Source: Isoetes engelmannii (Eukaryota > Streptophyta > Lycopodiopsida > Isoetales > Isoetaceae). Taken from it: DNA of 30,630 bases. The notes under the pieces are model-generated. The model saw only the letters and a program-made list of their open reading frames with translations, made no database searches and was not told the origin of the DNA. Positions 11,493-21,959 of the stretch are shown here, piece after piece (position 1 is the first letter of the stretch; the number at the start of each line of letters is the position of its first letter). The stretch lies in contig JAANSK020302598.1 of NCBI GenBank assembly GCA_011763485.2, positions 1 to 30,630 on the forward strand, in the 5' to 3' direction. A program made the translations under genes and the position numbers.

Positions 11493-11914
11493 TCATGGAA
11501 TCATGATGGTCTCCAAGACTGGTATACCTATGCAAGGCGGCATCAAAGGCTCGTTAGCTGATTCGAAAATAGGATCAGGCGAAGGTGAGTACAGAAGGGA
11601 TTCAAAGCTGTCGAATGATGGAATCTCACCAAATGCAGCGAAGATTGAGTCATCTGTGATGGCTTGGAGGTGTGGAATGTTAACGAACAGTTCTTGGCCT
11701 CTCTTGTCGAAGAAGACAGAAATGACGGAATCGGAATCTGCTTCATCAGATAATAAAACAGTTAATAAAAGAATGACGAATCCATTCTAAGGACTGAAAG
11801 AACGCTGAAGTCAAGGGTTGGAACGAAAAGTTCACCTGGTTGCCTGAATGAAACATGTCGGCTAGCCGGGCTGATATGAGAAAACAAACGGCTTTGGGGG
11901 GAGCGAGGAGTCAT
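11493..11914 (-). CDS. Predicted two-exon small protein, acidic C-terminal part, family unknown
   Basis: Minus-strand model: exon 1 is 11914-11836 (ATG at 11914-11912), exon 2 is 11737-11493, with a 98-bp GT-AG intron (CCAG/GTGAAC ... GAAGCAG/ATTCC). The junction keeps the frame (split GAT codon) and gives 107 residues. The first 26 are basic and Ser/Arg-rich (MTPRSPQSRLFSHISPASR). The rest is acidic with hydrophobics (SVISVFFDKRGQELFVNIP, then several D/E-F pairs), reminiscent of a transcription activation or docking segment. I do not recognise a family. Long open frames also exist on both strands at 11155-11790 because the DNA there is GC-rich, so the true gene structure is uncertain: the coding region may extend downstream to about 11155 in another frame, or the real gene may lie on the plus strand. 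Confidence 0.35.
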
Positions 11915-12046
11915 CGCCAGTTCTTTCACCGGAATGAAAAAGTTTGTGGACTTGAAGCCTTTTCATGGTTTCATGCAGCGTCTGCTATCAGTTGGAATCA
12001 CACTGAAGCTGTCAGGCAGAATCTTTTCTTGGATTTGGCCAGATAA

Positions 12047-12767
12047 ATGAAGGATAATAAGCGTTAATTGTGTCCATAATTAGTTGTACGATGCAAAGTT
12101 ACCATGCACCATGTCGAGTTCCTATTCGAACAAATAATTAAGTTGAAAAGGCGACAAGACACCATACGCCGGGAGCATTAAATGCTATACCGGATAATGG
12201 CAGGGAATTGGTTGCTATACCGGATAATGGCAGGATATTGGCAGCCTCGATTCTTGAGGACGATCAAATGTTCTAGATTATGCTACGCCTACAATATCGA
12301 CGACGATAACAATGCCAAATGATTGCGGGTAAAGGTTTTGTCTGACCGGAGGACTGTGACTGTGGGCGATTCAATTAGATTCAGTCATCCAGTCGGCCTG
12401 ACAACACCTTGGTATGATTGTCGCACACAATCACAACGTTCTCGCCTTCACCACCTCGGGGGTACAAATATGCGAATATCCGGCTATTCTGGCTGCTGGT
12501 AGCATTAATGGACCGCGATTATGCCTTGTTATTACAGTGGTTTCAGGCACGTATTAAGGTTGATTAAGTCCCGTATTAAGGCCGGACCGTAATAGGGCGT
12601 ATAAGACCTAGCCTTGATACGGCTGGGCGACACGAATAAATTTTCGGTGTGATTCCGATGTATATCCGTTGTTTGGTTCAATACACGTATATATGTACCA
12701 AACAATTTTAAATTCCAACCAATGTTCGTCGTTATGATGGAAAATGGTGCAACTTTGGCACAACTGA
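12047..12767. other. Intergenic sequence with a 30-bp tandem duplication
   Basis: No gene is recognised. CTATACCGGATAATGGCAGG occurs at 12185 and again at 12215, a 30-bp head-to-tail repeat. Between 12540 and 12630 the words CGTATTAAGG and CCGTAATAGG recur in variants. This interval would hold the upstream region of the minus-strand model at 11493-11914. Confidence 0.5.
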
Positions 12768-13096
12768 TTAATATTTATAATAACTAGCAAAAAGCGCAAC
12801 AGAAGACTTGAGCAGTTTTAGTCTTGGATTAAGTTTTGTAGTTGAATAGGTTGGGTTAGTGAAGTTAAACTTAGTGGAAGGTGAAACTCCCTTGTTGTTG
12901 TTAGGTTCGGCAGCGCCGCCTGCCGGTTTCCCACCGGAAACCCTCACCAGTCGGCAGGTTTCCGCACGTAATCCACCGGCTAGGTGCAAGTTCCGATCTT
13001 GATTTGTTTTTTCCTTGTTTCTGTGTCTTAGAAGCAGAATCTTAGAAGCAGCAGCTAGAGCAGAGCTCCAGTTCTGGCGCCTCCAGGTCTGGATTT

Positions 13097-13487
13097 GTGG
13101 GAAACACAGGATCTTAGTCTTATTACGACTTAAATGCTCTGACAAGCTCAGAAGCCGCAGCATATTTATGCTTTTCTTTGCTTCAATAAGCGCCAAAAGA
13201 CACTGAAACAAGGAAACAGAGCAAGGGATTTCAAAGACGCTGAAACAAGGAAACAGAGCAAGGGATTTTGCATTTGTGGGAAATACAGGAACTTAATCTT
13301 ATCACGGCTTAGATGGCTTAATCTTAAGCTCAGAAATCGCAGCATATTTACGCTTTATTTTGCTTCAATAAGCGCCAAAAGTCGCTGATACAAGGAAACA
13401 GAGCAAGGGATTTCAAGACGCTGAAATAAGGAAACAGAGCAAGGGATTTCAAGATGCTGAAACAAGGAAACAGAGTAAGGGATTTCT
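13097..13487. repeat. Nested minisatellite: 179-bp unit containing 36/37-bp units
   Basis: A unit starting GTGGGAAAYACAGGA occurs at 13097 and 13276 (179-bp period, diverged copies). The end of each unit is a smaller tandem array of a 36-37-bp word (CTGAAACAAGGAAACAGAG...) starting at 13203, 13240, 13385, 13421 and 13457. Because 36 bp is 12 codons, the minus strand reads as a 12-residue repeat (LEIPCSVSLFQR), but there is no start context or domain to suggest it is translated. To the left, 12768-13096 holds only a non-specific minus-strand frame. Confidence 0.85.
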
Positions 13488-14307
13488 TCCATATGCTGAA
13501 GGATCAATTTAAAAATAGGATGATAGTGTTGAACAGGTATCAAGAACCTGGTTTTGTGGCTGCCATGACTGCTCTGCTTTGTGTTTCTGGCTATGGCTAT
13601 GAATGTAATGTCGGAGTGTACCCCTCCGCCTCCTAGTTCTAGTCGAGAAAGGGCTTACACATTTCTTCAAGCTTGGAAGAAAAATATTACTCGTGATCTA
13701 GCGGATCTTGGCAGAAACTCGTCGGATCTACACACAAACAAGGGGAAAAGACAAAAACAACAAAAAACTTGTTGACGGTGCTGCAGATCTTGGCGTGGTT
13801 TACGAGCCACATAAGAGAGCTGAGCTTGGATCGGATTGCACATTGCAAAGACCAAACGAGATAGGTCTAAGACAACATATTGGCATCAACGTGCAAATTT
13901 ATTAGACTTTCAATTTTATAGGTCAAGAGGTAGTGTTCCTCTGAAGCTATACAAAAACCTTGATAGACTAATTTATTAGAAAAAGTTAACTCCTTGCAAA
14001 GGTATTTATAACACAATATATTATGTCCATCACAGAAGTTAGTCCATGAATGATGAAAAAAATTAAAAAATACGTGCTTGTGTTATCTTCTATTTCTTTA
14101 TGTTGTACTAGATAGAGTAGCAAATGTTGTAATGAACATCCCCACAAAAATGTACATACATATATTGATCAATATGCATAAAGCCATTATTAGAGACAAT
14201 TATGCATTTGTTTTTTCCGTTGATATTGCGAGAAATAGGACATCATATACGGCAAAAGAAACAAGAGATAAAATATAGTTGGATGACCATGGGGCAATTT
14301 TATAGCT
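13488..14307. other. Unassigned intergenic sequence
   Basis: Short frames occur on both strands (for example plus 13581-13775, ending KGKRQKQQKTC) with no recognisable domain. The second half is AT-rich. I see no RNA gene or element ends. Confidence 0.4.
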
Positions 14308-16103
14308 TCACCAACATGCTTTAGCAACCTGATGCAATCGTAGAAGTTCTTTTAGATCCTCATCTTCCAGCAAAACTTTAATTTCATTAAGCAGAAATGC
14401 AGCATTGTTTGGGTCTTGTAGTGCAATATAAACTCGAAGCAGTCTGCAGATGACTATGTTAGTGTCACCATTTCAATAAAATTCATTACTCTAACAGTGT
14501 GAACATGGCCAGTAAATATGTTAGATTTTCATTAACAACATCAATGTTTTTCAGTCCACCTAATTGACGACTTTAAGTTGGGCGCTCTTTATAAAAACTC
14601 CTACAGGGCTTCTAAATAGCATGGCAGAACAAACCTATCAGGGAACTACAGCTTTATAATTTTAAATGCCTTTATCAAACATATGCACGACTTTACGAAG
14701 TAAAGACAAATCGATTAGAGACTTAGGGACTTCATAGGCATCCAACTCCATCTTTGTCAACAAGTTATAACTTTTGATGTTTGTTCTCCGTTTCTCAGTA
14801 CAACACAATGCAAATGTTATAACATTTGGTGGCGTCTACAAGAAATCCCACAGCTTCTAAGACATAGGCATGCCTTTACTAGGTAAGGACAAAGCCCATA
14901 GAGTAAGAAATCTCATGAAAATCTAACCTGGTCTTTGTCAATATGTTTGGTTTCAAGCACACCAATCACTCCGACGTTCTTCAACAACATTATCCAATCT
15001 TTGAGGCGACATTCTGTCAATATGTTTGGTTTCAAGCACACCAATCACTCCGACATTCTTCAACAACATTATCCAATCTTTGAGGCGACATTCCTTTAGA
15101 GTTCTCAAATAACTCAAACATTTGATTGAGATCCTCAGAATGCCCAATCAAAGCCTACCATAACATGAAACTACATATAAGAGAATGCAAAGTACTCAAA
15201 AGAAGATAGCATTTATCTTTACCATAGACTCACAATGAGATCTCCATATGCGTATGGTTCATGAATTTTCTCTTCCTCTTTAATTTCTTGAAAGATCTGC
15301 AGCGTCTTAAGGAGTCGATGTTGTCTGGCAAGGCCCGATAACAGTGCACTCTTTGCTCCTGCGCCAACTTTATCACCAGACTTCTCAACATCTCTTGCTA
15401 TCTAGCGGCAATTTCAATTAGCCTTACAACATTTGCACAAAACTAAAATTCAAGCGTGTTGTATGCAATTTAAAAATCAAGAAGAGGATGACAGTGATGG
15501 TCAACACCTATAGTGTTCACCTTATGCATTGAAAAGATAATAAAGAAGAAAAACCATCTTTGAAGGAGAAGTAATATTGCAATACATGATTCTAATTCTT
15601 GCATAGCTTTCTCTTAATTCACGACTTCTCATATTTCCAAATAACTGCACAACATACAGACACAATTTCAGATACATTTACAGTAACCAGTTCATGTGAT
15701 ATAGAAAAGACAATGTGCACCTCAATGGCCTTCTCCAGATTCTCCGAAGCGTCATAAGCATATATAAGTTCCACACACATCCCTACATCAGGCTTTATGT
15801 CATCTGCTTCCATATCGTCAAGAACTTTGATTGCACGATCAAGTTGCTTCTGCAGCCAAAGAATTCGAACTGTTATCAAAAAATAGTTCACAAATTTGAA
15901 ACAAGATTACGGCCAAAAAGTGCAGTGCCTTATAATATCTATTGAGGATTAAATACACAATATAGCAGCTTCATCCTATAAATGTAAAATCTGTATTCCA
16001 CAATACAAATTAAATCTCAGTAATAAGTGAATTTCATACCAAAGTACCAAAAGCCTGAATAATCGCATTATATGTCTGAACTGTATATCTTGTTGCTTCC
16101 ATG
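14308..16103 (-). pseudogene. Pentatricopeptide-repeat (PPR) protein gene, several exons, possibly disrupted
   Basis: Minus-strand exons with matching GT-AG borders: 16103-16040 (MEATRYTVQTYNAIIQAFGTL), 15849-15721 (starting KQLDRAIKVLDDMEADDIKP), 15401-15234 (starting IARDVEKSGDKVGAGAKSAL, ending AYGDLI) and 15154 onward (starting ALIGHSEDLNQMFELFENSK). The first two junctions join in phase into a PPR, TYNAIIQAF...LDRAIKVLDDM, then the next repeat starting after KPD. PPR proteins bind organellar RNA in mitochondria or plastids. A good terminal exon lies at 14453-14308 (VICRLLRVYIALQDPNNAAF ... QVAKACW, TGA). Between it and the fourth exon a 79-bp tandem duplication breaks the expected frame, and exon-like pieces at 14760-14650 do not join cleanly. 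The true N-terminus and organelle signal are not seen. It is either a recently damaged gene or one whose middle I cannot splice correctly. Confidence 0.65.
14936..15093 (-). repeat. 79-bp tandem duplication within the PPR gene
   Basis: 14936-15014 and 15015-15093 are head-to-tail copies differing at one base (ACGTTC versus ACATTC). The length is not a multiple of three, so an exon containing it would change frame. The near-identity implies a very recent event. Confidence 0.95.
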
Positions 16104-16869
16104 CTGTAAAAAGAAGCATTGTTTGTGAAAAGAAATGTACATTGGACTAAGCTGTTTGTATAGGGATGTTATTATGAAATTACAGTTTTGAGCATGTTGC
16201 TTTCCATCACGTTTGAAAGGGACTTTTTCTAACATAAGAAACCTGAAAAAATCCTATTCATCACTCTTCAAAGAAACTATATGAGCATATAATGGCATAT
16301 CTTACTTGGTTTACCTTATTAGTGTAATCCTGCAGAATGAGTAACAGATGGATAAGGGAAGTGGATGGTTATATAAAGAGCACCCATATATTAGCAGTCA
16401 TTTATTCATTTGAAGTAGGTTCATTGTAAATGAGTAAGCTTTGTGCTAGCCTTTAGCAGGAGCCTCACGAATTATGTAAGAAAATTATTTTGTGACTTTG
16501 GTTTGGACTTGTATTCTATGCATTGGTCTGGTCTCGGCTGAAGCTCAAGAATAGATGGAGAATCACAACCCTCTGCCCTGCTATGTGCCTTTCCTGCAAG
16601 AGAAATCGGTTGAGGAAAGAGAATTGACTACATCTGATTTCTTGGAAGCTTTAGGTGTTAGGATATTTGGGTCTAGATTTTATGTGGACTACAAATATGT
16701 AGACTGCATCCACCATGCTCATTGCAAAGCTCAAACACCATGTGTAAGGCATTAGACAAGATAAATAAAACATAAAGAGAAGTCAAAAAGTCAAAAGCAG
16801 TCTTACCTCCATGTTTAACAGTCATTTGTTATGTATGAACTATAGAGAGAAATCAAACTCAACATATGC
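16104..16869. other. Unassigned stretch between PPR exons and upstream exon-like pieces
   Basis: On the minus strand this could be intron or upstream region of the PPR gene. On the plus strand a 66-codon frame from ATG 16555 (MENHNPLPCYVPFLQEKSVE...) is protein-like but matches no family I know. No repeats or RNA genes are seen. Confidence 0.35.
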
Positions 16870-17535
16870 TTATTGCAAACTCAACACAGCTATAGATATT
16901 GTATCCATCAGCAAATAATGCAAGCTTTGGCCACATGAAATTTGACATTCCACTTTGCCCTCTTTTATCTGGGAAACATAAATACATGTAGAAGTCCAAA
17001 AATTACTGCAGCTCATTCCCTACATGAGAAGACACATACCTATCTATAGCACCTGGTCTGCGGACAACAATCATCTTCCCATTTACATATCTTTGCCTTT
17101 GCATCACCCAGCTTAATAATGGCATTTGCATCACCCAGCTTAATAATGGACAATCTGCATTGATCAACAATGTGAAAATGCATGCTGATAATTCTTAACA
17201 TGATGTAACGAAGTTCTAATAGGGATACAAGCAGTAGTCATCTAGATTGCATGTTCTTCCGGGGTATGTTGTGCTTTTCCAACTCAGATTTAACTATTCC
17301 ACCAAGAAATGCCCAACAATTATTATCACAAGCAAAATTGAGAGTCAATGGGCCATGCCCAAAAACTTTTCAATTGGTGCTCTGTCAGCCTATAAGCTGC
17401 AGCTTTTGCCAAATCGTACTTCTTAAAGAATGACGCCATCAACGAGTATGCTATTAAAGGGAAGCAACCAATAACTTTGCGTGCGAATGATGAGAAAGGC
17501 AGCTGTGCATGATGATCAAATCCTACCAAGAGCAT
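16870..17535 (-). CDS. Exon-like pieces of an unidentified minus-strand gene
   Basis: Three blocks look like exons on the minus strand. First, about 17499-17330 after a CAG acceptor (starting QLPFSSFARKVIGCFPLIAY, then KKYDLAKAAAYRLTEHQLKS); a neighbouring frame continues with DNNCWAFLGGIVKSELEKHN. Second, about 17155-17042, from AG/ATTGTCC to GATAG/GTATGT, coding CPLLSWVMQ, a repeat of it, then RYVNGKMIVVRRPGAID. Third, from CAG/ATAAAAG at about 16975 (DKRGQSGMSNFMWPKLALFA). Splice phases do not join all three. The family is not recognised; the pieces may be upstream exons of the PPR gene on the same strand, or a separate decayed gene. Confidence 0.35.
17098..17151 (-). repeat. 27-bp in-frame tandem duplication inside an exon-like block
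   Basis: 17098-17124 and 17125-17151 are identical except at the last base. The unit is nine codons and adds a second PLLSWVMQ-type word to the predicted minus-strand exon without shifting its frame. Confidence 0.9.
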
Positions 17536-17751
17536 GCACTAAAGAGTTCTCTCTTAGAATTGCATGTGGTCAAACACGGACACCTGGATGATATATGTGC
17601 TTGCACAAAGAAGTCATTGCTAGTAGCAAGGTGGATGGTAGTGGCCTAATGGAGTCCTCAAGAATGGTCAAAGACAATGATCAAACACGTTGCATCGAAA
17701 GCATAGTTCATATATAAAGCTGGATATGTTCATGATTATGGCAGATAGGAC

Positions 17752-18497
17752 CAACAAAATACAAGCATATAATAGTATGAGAGCAGGATACGCTTGAAGA
17801 TCTTTTATTCTCCACTAAAATAGAACAGCTCAATGCCAGGCCCATTCTTTTCTGCATGCTCTGGTACTATATGAGACATCTTCAAGATGCAAACGGTTTG
17901 ACTAAGGGGAAGCAAGGGGGGTTCACATGTCTGATGCGTAAATAAGGGCAGAGTGTACACAATGAGTTTTTTTATTGCCTATTGCGTACATATAATAAGG
18001 GGTATCTACTATTTTTCCTAGTTGTCTAGTTGTATTTTTACGAGTACAAGGGTTTAACAAGGCATTTTTATGCGTATAATAAGGGGGTTTTGTCTAACCC
18101 TAGGAACGCAGATGCCATATCCAAAATACATATAGGTGAATCCCCTGGGAGGGGAAGAAAGAGATAGAAACTAAATAAATCATTCCAGATCCAAGAGCTC
18201 TAAGATGCTACTGTACTTTGCAGTTGCTTTTGCGATAGAATTTTCAACAAAATACATGCATGTAATAGTATGTGACAAGGATACGCTTGAAGATCTTTTA
18301 CTCTCCCTTAAAATAGAACACCTCAATGCCAGACCCATTCTTTTTTGCATGCTCTGGTATTATATGAGACATCTTAAATATGCAAACGGTTTGACTAAGT
18401 AGAAGAAAGAGATAGAAACTGAATAAATCATGCTAGATCCAAGAGCTCTAAGATGCTACTGTACTTTACAGTTGCTTTTGCGATAGAATTTTAATAG
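17752..18497. repeat. 248-bp tandem duplication, first copy interrupted by a MITE
   Basis: Copy 1 runs 17752-18244 and copy 2 runs 18245-18497. Shared landmarks are GGATACGCTTGAAGATCTTT (17786 and 18279), TTTGACTAAG (about 17898 and 18390) and GAAGAAAGAGATAG (18154 and 18402). Copy 1 is longer by about 245 bp because of the insertion at 17913-18149. Without it the period is 248 bp. Copies are about 90% alike. A plus-strand frame of 65 codons (18205-18402) spans the junction and has no known domain. Confidence 0.9.
17913..18149. mobile_element. hAT-like miniature inverted-repeat element (MITE), 237 bp
   Basis: The insert is flanked by an 8-bp direct repeat AGGGGAAG (17905-17912 and 18150-18157), the target duplication size of the hAT superfamily. 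Its left end CAAGGGGGGTTCACATG and the reverse complement of its right end (CCAGGGGATTCACCTA) agree at most positions, and both begin in the CAGGGG style common at hAT ends. The body is non-coding and contains three variants of GCGTAWATAAGGG. The second copy of the surrounding duplication has the uninterrupted site (about 18396-18408), which confirms the insertion boundaries and shows that the element is non-autonomous. Confidence 0.8.
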
Positions 18498-19523
18498 AAA
18501 GTGCATGCCACGTACCTTTTCTTGGTGAGTGTATAAAATGGCTGCCAATTTTCTATGCCTTGCTACTCTCTACATGTTAAACAACAAAACTGTCATCTAA
18601 AAGTTGCAACCATCAAACAAAAGCTGGACAATTTTGTCAGATGAATTTTAAGAAAACTAGAGATGCCAGACCTTTAGTAGTTGTTTTAATCAGCATCATA
18701 GCCCTCAATTTTATCGTTAGGATCAAGTGTGGAGGAACGATGAGATCACCTTCGCAATCTTCAGCCCAATAATGTCGACAAAAGATCGGGATTGATGCCG
18801 GTTAAATTTAGGAATTGCCCTAAAATATGAGAGCTGAGAATGCTGAAATGCTGCACTAAATAAGAAGCCTTTTATTTCCATTATGGCATTGCAAATTGTT
18901 GTTGGAGCTGCTCGATGCCAAAAAAAAGGGCTAGGTATTATACCGGATAGGTAAAGGATGAGGGCTTCGGCCATAGCCAGCCAAAAAAATTGAAAACTAG
19001 GGAAACTAAAATGAGAGGAAGGGGAGGTTTTTTCACCAGATAAACTAAAATGTAAGAAACCTGAGGTTTTCTTACTAGAGAAGATGGTTTTCTAGATCCC
19101 ACCAACAGATAGATAGCTTGGGCGTTTGTGAAACGGACGCCCTCCTCCAAGCATCTTCTCCAAGCGTTGCCATCGACATTCCACAACAGGCATTGTTCAG
19201 CTAATTTTCCCGACCGTCCCTCTCGCTAGATCAAGATCTAAAGGCTAGGCGAACGTCCATGTCAAGTTTTAGGACACGTGGATAGCTTAGGCTTTCAGAT
19301 AAGGTGTCACCCGAGGTTAGGCTGTTGCGCTAAAAATAAAAAATAAAAAATAAATAAATAAATAATAAACACAAAGTAAGCAGAGGTCGTTCACAGAATG
19401 TTTTTTTTTCCTGGAGTCGTTCGTAGATTCACAGAATGTTTTTTTCCCGAGGTCGTTCACATACGCTAGGCTACTAATGTTTTTTTTCTATTTCCCCGCT
19501 AAGGGGTTAAGGGCCATAGGTCA
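18498..19523. other. Intergenic sequence with simple repeats
   Basis: No gene is recognised; the minus-strand frames at 18723-19186 have no motif. An (AAATA)n-type tract lies at about 19332-19369. It is followed at 19383-19470 by three diverged copies of GAGGTCGTTCACAGAATGTTTTTTTCC. The sequence between 18720 and 19300 is mixed, with no element ends seen. Confidence 0.45.
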
Positions 19524-20439
19524 TCAAACGGGTGCGTGGGCTTGACGTGGCTTTGAATAGATGGAAACTAGCCCACATTCACTTAGTTTTTGCAGGAACG
19601 CTGAGAAACTGGACCTTGTAAGGACGATGTCATCCTTGTTGAACCAGTCCATGCCGAATATCACCTGCACAAAGCGGCAATGCTGCATTAGCTAGATTAC
19701 CCCACCAACAACAACGAAAAAGACAACGCAGCGTAGCGGAATACATTGTTGTATGCCTTGTTCTGTATGTCCATAATAAACTTCTTCACGAAGTTTATAA
19801 CATATATGCCACAGTCCACCCCATTGTCTTGTTGGGGAACATCCAATATTGTACAGGGAGCATTGTGCATACCAGAATCTTCGTACCTCCACCTCTTCAG
19901 GAGATCGCTCAAGAACCTGCAGGTCCCAAGCACAACGTTAAAAAATACGAAACAAAGTCGAGAAAATGGTGTCGGGCTTACAGTGCCATAAATTCCCTAG
20001 TGGATGCGTGCAATCCTTGGTAGGAGTCGAGATGCAATATGGAGGGGCAAGGCTGTGCTAATCTGTCATGCACGTACTCTTCCTCCATTTTACCATTTTC
20101 GAAGGGCCCGCATGCTTCCCCATTCAAATCAATCCCAAGTCCAAAGATTGAACCGTGCCCCCTAGAACCACCACTGTCCACAATGGAGAAACCCTCAAAC
20201 CCGGGGAATCGTCTAGGGAACTCTGTTGGGTCTACGAGGGCACCGCCACTCCGTTTCCTTTGGCAGCTTGGGGACTGCACCTCGGCTTCCATGTCAGACT
20301 TTCCATCGAAATCATCACACATAACGCCCCCCTCTTGACTATCACAGTTGCGACCGGTGTTTGCGAGGAGGTTAGAGGGCTTGAAATTCTCGTTGATGCT
20401 CGTGTTTAGGCTGCGGTCCGTTAGGTTGGCTTCCTCCAT
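19524..20439 (-). CDS. Ulp1/C48-type cysteine protease-like protein (SUMO-protease family)
   Basis: Three minus-strand exons join in phase: 20439-19982, 19916-19745 and 19664-19524, giving 256 residues from ATG 20439. Donors are CACT/GTAAGC and AACAAT/GTATTC; acceptors are CTGCAG/GTTC and GTGCAG/GTGA. Exon 1 codes a hydrophilic, probably disordered stretch, then PSILHLDSYQGLH, which matches the ILHLDS strand with the catalytic Asp. Exon 2 holds LDVPQQDNGVDCGIYVINF, containing the oxyanion Gln and catalytic Cys. Exon 3 has DWFNKDDIVLTRSSF, placed like the family's C-terminal helix. Such enzymes cut SUMO precursors or conjugates, mainly in the nucleus. The His-Trp strand that should lie about 17 residues before the Asp is not recognisable (only a VHDR). 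So either an exon is missed, perhaps with an acceptor just before CCTTGCCCC, or the protein has lost activity. The frame also stays open upstream of the ATG to about 20482. Confidence 0.65.
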
Positions 20440-20699
20440 TATGTATTTTTTCGCTAACGAGCACAATACTAGGTTATGTAGCTAAAAAAAAAAAAAATGC
20501 TCGGAACGGAAAGAGATGTTTCTAACCTCGCAAGAACCCTTTCTTCCAAGCGGAAAGTAAGACCACGTAAACAGCTGAACCAACGATACCCCGACAGTAT
20601 AGTTCGAGCGCCGTTGCCTCCGTTGCCGCTTTAGTCGACTGAGCGGAGAAGAGCGGAATAGAGCAGATACTGGAAAAACAAAACTAGGTACGAGCATTC

Positions 20700-21511
20700 T
20701 TTCGGGTCCCCATTCTTTCTTGCTTTTGGATCAGGTTCGAAAAAATGATGCTACCCCAACCGCCAGGATCGTATAGCCACGCGACACATCTTCAATGGAA
20801 GCCTGACGGCACAAAGAGTGCACCATACACGTGGCATTGAATTACTAGATACACATAAACGATAACTGGGATCACATCTTGCGTATACAGAGTATGCAAT
20901 GACCTAATACGCTAGGGTGGACCTTCAGATACGTTATTCCAACCAGCCACATCGGCTCCTAGGCCTAAGTCGTGGGAGCCGTTCATTGCATTTCCATTCC
21001 AACGGCTGAGATCGGAGTCCAGGCAGCAAAAACAAGAAAACCTAATTAAATCCTGGCGGCAAAATCGAACACGCGGACGACATCAAGCGGCCCAGAAAAA
21101 CGGACGCTGCCCGATCGGCCTTCATCGAGTGACTTGAATAATGGCCATCGAGGCAGTGGGCTCATGTTCAAATGCAAATAAATATTCGTGCATGCTCAAT
21201 GCTGAGATGGTGAACAGTTCTACAATTTCGTTACAGTTTTGCTCCGAGTTAGCCTAGCCCACTTAGGTAACGCACAACAGTACTCAGTAAGCAAGACATT
21301 AGGCATGACAACAAAAGGACAAAAGAAGGCCTATTTCAGGCTTATATTTCAGTAAAGAGCTGAGAACATTACAACGATATACTAGAACATTAGGCTATAA
21401 CGATAATCGTCCAGTGGGGCCATTTTGAAACTGAACGAGGAAATATAGTCTTGGCAGGAATTCACCCTGTGTTAGTTAGACAGGAAAACAACATGATTTT
21501 GGGATTTGCCA
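20700..21511. other. Intergenic region, moderately GC-rich, no gene seen
   Basis: No open frame with a recognisable motif. AACGGCTGAGATC (about 21001) and GCGGCCCAG (about 21088) are words often seen in plant promoter-proximal DNA. The region could contain the upstream part of the Ulp1-like gene (minus), whose first exon lies at its left edge. Confidence 0.35.
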
Positions 21512-21885
21512 TCACGCCACACCATGGTTCGCTGGGCTGTTCTGGCAGGCTTTCCCAGCACCATTCTCTTCGAGAAACGTCTCCTCTTCGAGTGATGCTT
21601 CATGTTTGAGTTCACACTTCCTGCATTTTAAGTTAGGAAAGAGACGGAACCGGAATAACTTGTATTATTTCTTTACTCAAAATACCCTAACTTGATCCCA
21701 GGAAGTGTAAGGAAATCGTTGAACCACCGCCTTTTGGAGATGATGCATTCAGGTGAGCGTTTCATGCTCGCAAAAGTCTGTTCCCAGGATGGAGGGGGTG
21801 TTATCACCTGAGGCAACGTCAAAGACTGGACAACAGACTTGGCAGAGGAGGAGGCAAAGGAGCCGGCTGCGGAACTGTTGACCAT
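21512..21885 (-). CDS. Predicted two-exon 100-residue protein, family unknown
   Basis: Minus-strand model: exon 1 is 21885-21692 (ATG 21885), exon 2 is 21620-21512 (TGA), with a 71-bp GT-AG intron (GATCAA/GTTAGG ... ATGCAG/GAAG). The frame is kept. The protein begins with a Ser/Ala-rich stretch (MVNSSAAGSFASSSAKSVVQ), then PPPSWEQTFASMKRSPECI and KRRWFNDFLTLPG, and ends acidic (KHEASLEEETFLEENGAG). The frame upstream of exon 1 closes near 21958. In another frame exon 2 reads as a very basic tail (KHHSKRRRFSKRMVLGKPAR), so an alternative junction would give a different C-terminus. No domain is recognised. The gene points away from the histone-fold gene across the GC-rich interval. Confidence 0.35.
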
Positions 21886-21959
21886 TGCGACTGTCTTCAG
21901 GTGCAAGATTTCGGGGCTCTTGCTCGACAGAGAAATATTTCGAGGTTCTTGCACTAATT

